A program made the translations under genes and the position numbers. A DNA stretch of 64,000 nt from Helianthus annuus (lineage: Eukaryota; Streptophyta; Magnoliopsida; Asterales; Asteraceae): positions 106,043,591-106,107,590 of the forward strand of contig NC_035436.2 of NCBI RefSeq assembly GCF_002127325.2. Reading direction: 5' to 3'. Below, in pieces: positions 57,202-64,000 of the stretch (the stretch's first letter is position 1; each line of letters starts with the position of its first letter). The notes below the pieces were generated by a model. It was not told where the DNA came from and ran no database searches. It was given only the letters and a program-made list of their open reading frames with translations.

Positions 57202-58803
57202 TTAAACAAAATTCATCTTTTGTTGCAAATTTGATTTTTCATTTTGTTTCCAATTCTGTTTCTTTTTATAACCCAAACCAACCTTCATGTTTTTCTTCTT
57301 AAAACCAGGTTTGTTATACAAGTTTTTACGACCTTTACCAGCAAACTTTGAAATTTCAGATTTCTTAATTTCAACCATTTTGAAAACTTTATCAACCTTT
57401 TCTGAAATCACATTCTGAATCGGGAATACAATATCTAAGAATAGTTTGTCCGATCCAATCATGGTATAAACCAATCCCTTTGAATCATCATCCACAACTT
57501 TCTCAGATTTTGTGTTTTTCAAGTAACCATCATGAAAATTACCTTCACCTTCATCATGTGATTCAGACTTACCTTTTGTAGACTCATCTTTCAAAACGCT
57601 ATCAACAATCTTACTTACCACCTCTGATTCATCAGCGTCATCAGATTTCGTGTAAGTCACATCGATACTTTCAGGTAATTGGTTAACTATGTTTAGACCT
57701 TTTGCCACCTTTTCCTCATCAGAAAAGGTATAATTGTTTCTCAATGGTGGTGGTACCTGATGAAATTCTGAACCAATACCCTTTTTACAGTTATCAGTAT
57801 CTTTGTCATCGGGTATGATGTTGAAAATGCGTTCGAGAATGTACGAAGAGTTATGATAACTTTGAAGTTTGGTTACAACCTTTTCTTTTTCAGCCAAGAC
57901 TTGTTTAAGATTAGCAATTTCATCAACACACTTGTGTAATTCAATTTGCTTTTCTTTAAACTTTCTTTCATACATTTCTTTAGTGACTAACGTTTCAGAC
58001 AATCTTTGATCAAAACTTTTGACTTGGCTCTTCAAAGTATCATAAGCTTCTTGTACTCTCTGACTCGACCACTTTAAAGAATCATACTGTTTTTGTAAAT
58101 CTTGAAATTTAGTTTCTTTTTCAACACAATCGACACATTTTGCTGTACACAGTTGTCGATAAACCTCATTATCCTTTTCAAGACCTTGAAATTTCTGTGT
58201 CAGTTTTTCAACTTTCAATTTCAAAATTTCTTCTATTTCAATCATTTCTTTACATTTCGTTTTGAAAACATTTTCAAATTTGTTTGCTTCAATTTCTTTT
58301 GTTTTTATAATGTCATCCTTTTCAGTACAAGTTTTGCACATTTCTATGCAATTCCTGCACTTGTTTTCATTTTCATCAACAATTTCAACATTCAACAAGT
58401 CAGAAGATTCATTTACCTCAATCTTTTTCAGCAGCGATTCTTATGTCTCAGCTTTCTGATCTTCCTCTTTGTTCTCTTCTTTTCTTTCTTTCTGTGCTCC
58501 TTCTATCTTCTGTTCTTCTTCAACTTTCTGTTCCTCTCCAGCAGCACGCTTTGCGACAGTCTTCACTTCTTCAATCATCTTCTTCAATTCTTCTTCTTTT
58601 CTCTTCTTCATTTCTACCACCTTCGGTAGACTTACTTCACAAACTTCTCTTATCTTGTTCTCCAAATCCGGCAGATATGTTTTATCAGATAACCTTCTTG
58701 TGTTGAAAGTAGCCTGTCTTGGAAGCAAATTTGTTACAGCTTCAAAATCCACTTTTGATGGGTCAACAACTGGATTACCCCGTGGATCCATGTAACATTC
58801 CAA
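57202..58803 (-). pseudogene. E8 gag coiled-coil region
   Basis: Frame 58398-57202 (398 codons) is rich in Lys, Glu and Val with heptad-like stretches (EIEEILKLKVEKL, ETLVTKEMYERKFKEK, LAEKEKVVTKL) and Cys pairs (CRNCIEMCKTC, CVDCVEKE). It then becomes acidic and ends basic. Frame 58803-58441 (ECYMDPRGNPVVDPSKV, then a Lys/Glu-rich helix) joins through a single stop near 58441. Similar coiled coils occur in copia-type Gag proteins of daisy-family plants, from memory. No enzymatic motif is visible. Confidence 0.65.
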
Positions 58804-60377
58804 ATCATCATTCCATCTGTTTGCTCTCTAGGCTTCGTTGAATGGTTCTCTTAATTTTCCGATTTCCCTTCTTGCATAATCATTTCTCTACCATCTATCA
58901 GAATCAAAATCAGCCACAAATGCATATCCAACAGCATCTTCTTCAGGACAAACTTGACTCCAGTCGTAACCTTCATCGTCATGAATAACTGCAAGAGCCC
59001 TTGATCTTTCTTCCGGCTGTTTCAATCTTGGTGGTTCTGCCTTGTTCTGATGATAGATCGCTTTCTTCTAATAATCTTCTTTGAACGGGTTTTCAGAATC
59101 AACAGCATACGCATTTCTGCACTCGCGCTTAAAGTGACCTTTTTGTTTACATTTGAAACATGTCACCTTTGACTTCCTTCCTGTAATTTCCACCAATAGA
59201 CTTCCTTCCTGTAATTTCCATAAAACGCTGTGCCCTCCTCACTGCACTGGCCATGCACCATCTTATGTCGATCAATTCCATCTCCTAAGGATCGATTTGA
59301 TCGTAATCTTCTTTCGTGAAGTTGGTGTTGCCAATCTTCCCTGCAACGAGACTTTCATACGATTCAAGTACAGATGCCAAGAAAACCACCTGTTGTTTTG
59401 CTGACTCTTCGCTGAAATTCTGCCCATTCTTCAAATCCACTACGATATTACACTGAAATAAATTCTTTGAAGCAGATTGGTCTGAAGTTGTTGAAGAAGA
59501 TCCACTGTGAAGACTTTCATTGTTCACTGAGTTTGAGCTTTCTGCAGAAAATGTTGTCCTTGGAGACCCAGCTTGTGGTACATTTCCTCTATAGTAAAGC
59601 TCCACATTCTGCTGATGAGCTGGACTGTTGACTTTAGATCTCTTTATCTCCAACTCATGGCTTTCAAGCCGTTCAATCAACAAATTCACTGTTAACTCTT
59701 CAGGCTTGATTGTATTTTTCAACATTAGAACGAAGTATTGCTAATCTTGATCATTTGGCAATGAATCAAACAATTTATCCACCAGGTCCTCTTGAGTGTA
59801 TGTGATTTTGTATCTGGCCAGCTCCAATTTCAGATGCCCAAATCTTTCGATCATTTTACAAACAGATTCATTTTTCATGCAACTAAAAAGATCAAACTCT
59901 TTACGCAACATTTTTTTTGTTTTTCACAATCTCATTACTTCCTACACATTTTCTCTCTAACGCTTCCCACAAACTCTTCGAAGTTTTTTCTTTTTCAAGT
60001 AACGAAATAATATCTTCTCTTACTGACTGTTTGATTAATGTGATCATTTTATATTCAGCCACAACATTTTTTATGTCTATGTCTGTGAAATCTTTCTCAT
60101 TAATTAACTCTCCTCCCTCTTTTATTGGTTACGTATATCCATTTTTCAGTTTTAACCAGCTTTCAGGAGCGAAAGCTTTTACCCAACCCTCAAAACGGTT
60201 TTTCCACCAGTTATAATCTTCAGCCTTCATAAGCTTCAGTGGTTTCTGTTGACTTCCATACATGTTTTCAAACTTCAAATTCTATGAAATCTCTTTCGAA
60301 TATTCTCTCATCTCAGATCTTCTATCTGTCGATTCGGAAGTGAACGCGTTGTAGAATGTGTTGCCGCTGCTAGACAT
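58804..60377 (-). pseudogene. E8 gag N-terminal core and first CCHC knuckle
   Basis: The ATG at 60377 begins MSSSGNTFYNAFTSES. Then come KAEDYNWWKNRFEGWVK, KEKTSKSLWEALERK, LKLELARYKITYTQEDLVDKLFDSLP and LLIERLESHELEIKRSKV, the usual course of a Ty1/copia-type (UBN2-like) Gag. The knuckle CFKCKQKGHFKREC is at 59160-59119. Several stops (near 60283, 60128, 59910, 59740 and 59284) and a frameshift break it. It is followed by the coiled-coil region. Confidence 0.75.
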
Positions 60378-60494
60378 CTTCAATCACCTGAGAACAAACA
60401 AACAAACTTAATCAGTTTAAACAATATCAAATATTCTGAAATAAACCGACACTCGATTGTCGTGAAATGATCTTGACACGAAAAAGTTCACTTT

Positions 60495-60820
60495 CGAGCG
60501 AAATATAACTCTCAAGCGAAATCAGATTATAAACTAAGCATCCACTTCGAGCGAAATGAAACAACAACACTTTGAGCGAAATCACTTGATCTTTAGAGCA
60601 AAATTAGACTATAAAGCTTTCGAGCAAAATCAGTTATGAAGTTTGGAGCGAAATAGCAGTTGCTATTAGGAGCGAAATCAGAACAACGCTTTTGGAGCGG
60701 AATCACTATATTAACAATTTGGAGCGAAATCACGATGAGCTCTGGAGCGAAATCAACATCTTTTGGAGCGGAATCATGAATTTCGAGCGAAATCAGACAT
60801 TGTCCCTTCGAGCGAAATCA
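60495..60820 (-). repeat. E8 leader array: 14 copies of a GAGCGAAATCA motif
   Basis: Plus-strand copies begin near 60495, 60514, 60548, 60573, 60594, 60621, 60644, 60667, 60691, 60721, 60743, 60761, 60781 and 60806, spacing 18-34. The consensus is (T/C)(T/G)GAGC(G/A)(A/G)AATCA. All are in one orientation, between the primer site and gag. The spacers are unrelated. Confidence 0.9.
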
Positions 60821-61009
60821 CTTCGGATGTCAATTTTGGCCATTTTTAGGTCGAATTTTGTCCTGTAACTTTCAAGGCTTTGTTAATATTCACTTTTACA
60901 CTGTCTGTGAAAAATTTGGCCGATTTTAACCGTGAAAACTTGTTCGGATTGAAAAAGAAGATGCAGAAGACAGAAAACTGATCCAATTGAGCTAAACTCT
61001 TCCTCCTGT

Positions 61010-61021
61010 GCTCTGATACCA
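61010..61021 (-). promoter_or_regulatory. E8 primer binding site
   Basis: The plus-strand GCTCTGATACCA is two bases from the 5' LTR start (61024) and complements initiator tRNA-Met. Confidence 0.85.
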
Positions 61022-61023
61022 CT

Positions 61024-61488
61024 TGTAGGATCGTTATTAGACCCAAATGAGTCAATCAGAAGAGTCTTTTATCCGAATCAAAGGCGGAATCAATGAAACA
61101 GACGCTCAAAGTAATTATAATGCCTCTTGTATTGATTTAACACTGATTACAACCTGCGAACAATTTGTCAGCACTTCGTTACACGATCCTGATTCCGTGT
61201 CAAATGAAAACGAAACAGTGCACTATTTATAGTAGGGGTGATTTCGCTCCTAATGATCAAATGTCATTTGGGGCGAAATCAGAACCTTCTGATATCGCTC
61301 CAAATGACCTTTGATCATTTCGAGTGGAATCATAAGCTCTTGATTTCGCTCCAAATGGTCTTGGACCATTTCGAGCGGAATCAGCACCTAATCTACTAAT
61401 TTCTGTTTCTCGATCCTCGTGCACTGGTTATCCTAACCAATCCTATTACATGATACAAGACGAAGTCAGTAGACGTAATGCACTAACA
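61024..61488 (-). repeat. E8 5' LTR (465 bp)
   Basis: Same length as the 3' LTR. TATA box CTATAAATAG at 61223-61232 (sense); three motif hairpins at 61239-61383 immediately upstream of it. Right flank GTTTG. Confidence 0.95.
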
Positions 61489-62133
61489 GTTTGTGTAACC
61501 TCCAAGGATTAAATCATGACCCTACACTTGTTACAAGCAGGTTAGAAGCCTTGGTGGTCACTAAAACTTGCTTAACACACCAAAAATTTGCATAAACAGC
61601 CCTTAAACTTCAAACAGAATGCTGAATTTAAGTTTCTGGTCGCTGGGGACTTTAAACGGCCCGCGTAAGGTATAGGGGTAGGCTTACGCGCCCCGCCTGA
61701 GGTCCCCAGATCAGCAAAGTTTCAAATTTGGCAGTTTAGGTCCCTCCATGCATTCGAGTCCATTTCAAGCCTTTTTGACCCCCGTTAAGCCATTTTCAAG
61801 GCTCCACAAGGTCAATAAAGTTTAGAGGACTCAAAATGTGCTCGGAAAACTCACGGATGTCGGCTCGTTTGGTCGTACGGTCGCGTTATTCGTCGAATTA
61901 CGACGGAACTCAAACGGACGCGAAAACAAACCAAATTAAGCGACGAATGGTATTTTTGCATGCCGATCACTAAAATAAAAATATTTTAGTGTGTACAAAA
62001 ATTTTGGATTTCCAGATGTGGTCAGAACGTAAGATATGCGCGAAAATGCAAACTTACGCCGTTTTGACACTTTTAGTCCCTGTAAGATCATATAAGCATG
62101 TTTTCGCACACCGAACCAATCAAAGCTTATTTC
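61489..62133 (-). repeat. E7 LTR, right part (U3 side)
   Basis: It resumes after GTTTG with gtgtaacctcc. The sense text CAGGGACTAAAAGTGTCAAAA resembles the U3 fragment at 35095-35776. It stops where a plus-oriented LTR begins. No gene is seen. Confidence 0.6.
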
Positions 62134-62635
62134 TGTGACAACCCGAACTTTAGACCTACTTTGTGTAAATGTTACGTGCTTGTGTGAACCTTTTTGATTT
62201 AATGAATGATTGTTAGGATTATTGTATGTTGTGATTATGTCATATGTGTATTGAACGAATGTACGATATGTTATGTGTTTCTATGTATTCAAGCCCAAAC
62301 GCACAACACCGCTCGACCGCACAAGCCCACTTGGGCTTTACATTTGGACGCGGCCCCTTATGGGCAGCCTAAGTGGATTTCGGCCCACCTACTTCACATG
62401 GATAACACAAGGGGTGTTGGTAATTTTCACACACTTTGGCAAATCATCCTCACACACAAACCCTAGCTTTCCTCTCTTTCTCTCTCGCTCAAACCCGACG
62501 GCACAAGATCATCCTCTTGCTCGGATCAACTCCTGTTCCTTCTCTACTCGCTTAGTATGATTAATTAATCGTGCTTGATGTTTTGATGTGTGTTTATAAT
62601 AGCCTTGCATGATGACCTAGGGTTCTTGATTAGCA
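62134..62635 (+). repeat. E9 LTR fragment, plus orientation
   Basis: It starts TGTGACAACCCG and includes a leader caaaccctagctttcctc with a CT-rich tract and aaacccgacggcac. It breaks at about 62635, where inverted LTR sequence begins. Confidence 0.6.
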
Positions 62636-64000
62636 GGATTTACGTAACGTGTCCTGACTATCCTGAGGACGATGGTCTATAGTCTAGTGATTGCGTAAGT
62701 ACGAGTAATCATTCCATATCAAATCATTCCAACCCAATTCCCACCCGGGAATCCCATGCCTTGGCTGTGTGAACTCACCTTGGATTGCTCGGCAGATACA
62801 CAAAGAGGGTTTCTTGAACTAAGGGTGGTCAACCACGTCCTAACAGGGTTACCACACAAGTCAGGTTTTGACTTCACGAAATGCACGTATAAAACATACA
62901 AGTTAACATGTTTCGAGCACTTATAGAACATGGTAACACTTAGCAATCAAGAGCATAACTTGTGCGTTCCAATGTCTAAGCCCAAAAGACAATCAGCCCA
63001 AATACATACTACCAAATAACGTATCGGCCCAACCAGATAAGCAGTCCAATAACATACAGTCATAAGTCCAAATTATTTGGCCCAACTGATCGGGCTCGTG
63101 ACAGGCAGGGTCCAATACAGTGTACGTGCATAACCGGTCTCGAGTCGCAACCAGCGATCTCGAGTCGCAACAGGGGGTTACGAGTCGCAACGAGAGGTTT
63201 CGAGTCGCAAGGGATGGTCTCGGCTCGTCACGATCTGGTTACGAGTCGCAACGGGACTCGCAACCATGGTTTCGGCTTGTGCTGTTGTGGTCTCGAGTCG
63301 GGATGGTGAGGTATCGACTCGCAATCTGGGTCGCAACAAGGCATCTAACAACCTTCCATGATTTTAGACAATTTACTTCCGTAATTTCAGCTAACACATT
63401 GGCAGTTTCACAAATCGGATCAAATGGCATTTATTCTCAATCATACACATCTTTAACATTATCATTAAGAACAATTAACAGTTTACCATTCAAGCAATCA
63501 TCGATCAAACAGGGTTTTCTAATCATCCATTCCTATGAACCCTTATGAAACATATGAACAATATTCATATCATTCTAGTTAAACATCATATAAACCATTT
63601 ACTGATTTTATCTCATACAATCCGAACATGATTTCTAAAATACACCTTAACATGTAGATATGTCCAATCATTCACGTGCAACCCATACAGCCGATTATAT
63701 AACAATCATATTATCATTCAATCATATTATCATTCAACCGATATTAAATAACAATCACACATAAGAGCCGATTATATAACAATCATATTATCATTCAACC
63801 GATATTAAATCACAGCCGATTTACATAACATGTAACACATCACGATTACAAACATAATGTAAAGCACTAACCGATATCAAAGAGGTGAGTAGGATTTGAT
63901 CCGAGCGTGGATCCTTGGTGCCGTCGGGTTTCAACTCAAGCCGAGAGGGAGAGACGAGAGAGAGAAGTAGGGTTGTGTGTGTGAGTGTTTACGTGTTTTG
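62636..64000 (-). repeat. E10 LTR fragment, minus orientation, cut by window end
   Basis: 62636-62790 resembles the E6 LTR at about 47904-48062 (ggatttacgtaa, cccacccgggaatcccatgcc, gaactcaccttgg). The leader donor GTGAGT is at 62778-62773. Further right is a cgagtcgcaac motif array, then A/T-rich DNA and, at 63915-63990, the complement of a CT-rich leader with gtgccgtcgggttt. That leader is an inverted relative of the one in E9. Confidence 0.65.
63136..63339 (-). repeat. E10 LTR array of about 11 TCGAGTCGCAAC motifs
   Basis: Copies begin near 63136, 63156, 63178, 63198, 63217, 63238, 63252, 63268, 63289, 63310 and 63326. Some vary (tcggctcgtcac, tcgactcgcaat). The spacers are unrelated. The array is 360-560 bases upstream of the leader donor in element sense, like the TCGGAC array of E6. 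Confidence 0.8.

Larger units (their letters stand above)
53162..61488 (-). mobile_element. E8: gag-only LTR retrotransposon (TR-GAG type, copia-like Gag)
   Basis: 465-bp LTRs (53162-53626 and 61024-61488) differ at 11 positions by eye. The target duplication is GTTTG (53157-53161 and 61489-61493). On the minus strand: primer site, a 14-copy motif array, a long degraded gag frame with two CCHC knuckles and a coiled coil, then 2.9 kb of non-coding DNA with an 882-bp tandem duplication, and the polypurine tract. No protease, integrase, RT or RNase H is found, so movement needs enzymes from elsewhere. It is inserted in E7. Confidence 0.9.

Noticed and set aside
58102..58706. Plus-strand Phe/Leu/Ser-rich ORFs that look like membrane proteins
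   Set aside because: Antisense of the Lys/Glu-rich coiled-coil part of E8 gag.
60495..60820. CRISPR-like regular motif array
   Set aside because: The repeats are about 12 nt, degenerate and 18-34 nt apart in a plant retrotransposon leader. CRISPR repeats are longer and near-identical, with uniform spacers.
62273..62560. Plus-strand 95-codon ORF in E9
   Set aside because: Lies in LTR leader sequence, no known domain, overlapping frames equally open.
63120..63548. 142-codon plus-strand ORF with repeated SRVAT/ESQ-like segments
   Set aside because: Repetition arises from the TCGAGTCGCAAC array in the E10 LTR.

Overview
This is plant nuclear DNA made almost entirely of nested LTR retrotransposons. 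I see no host gene, rRNA, tRNA or CRISPR array. Gag and Pol resemble elements abundant in daisy-family (Asteraceae) genomes; that assignment is from memory of the families and is moderate. Most elements are Ty3/gypsy chromoviruses of the Tekay/Del type: tRNA-iMet primer site, Gag with CCHC knuckles, PR-RT-RNase H-integrase and a C-terminal chromodomain-like segment. There are also pieces of Tat-lineage gypsy elements and one long gag-only element with a Ty1/copia-like Gag.

Layout. E1 (1-7683, minus) lies in the 3' LTR of E2 (7684-18350, minus). E3 (18351-28019, minus) lies in the 5' LTR of E2; its own 5' LTR is cut and joined through a copied 34-nt filler to a Tat pol fragment (28020-31045, minus), which is fused to a Tat accessory gene (31046-32421, minus) next to a plus-strand Tat LTR-like region. 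Two LTR pieces follow (33907-35776). E5 (plus, from 35777) has its gag split by E6 (39760-50222, minus, 5-bp target duplication TATAA). E5 gag resumes at 50223 and is cut at 50645 by further LTR DNA. E7 (an LTR, minus) is split by E8 (53162-61488, minus, target duplication GTTTG). The window ends in two LTR pieces in inverted orientation (62134-64000).

Every gag-pol is damaged by stops, frameshifts or deletions, although several insertions look young: E6 LTRs differ at about 45-50 of 3044 positions by eye, E8 LTRs at 11 of 465.

The most interesting material is outside the proteins. (1) The Tekay-type LTRs carry a splice-donor match (GTGAGT) and, where the sequence is complete, an acceptor (CAG) 427-1052 nt apart, and in most of them the putative intron holds an array of hairpins whose stems change in a compensating way from unit to unit. 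(2) The E2 leader has eleven 21-23 nt hairpin repeats that resemble its own primer binding site. (3) E8 has 14 copies of one ~12-nt motif in its leader, and the same motif as three inverted pairs beside its TATA box. (4) A 101-nt duplicated polypurine-tract/LTR-end module sits inside the LTR in some elements and outside it in E1. (5) Tekay gag genes share a phase-1 intron of 94-98 nt. RNA evidence would be needed to establish function for any of these.
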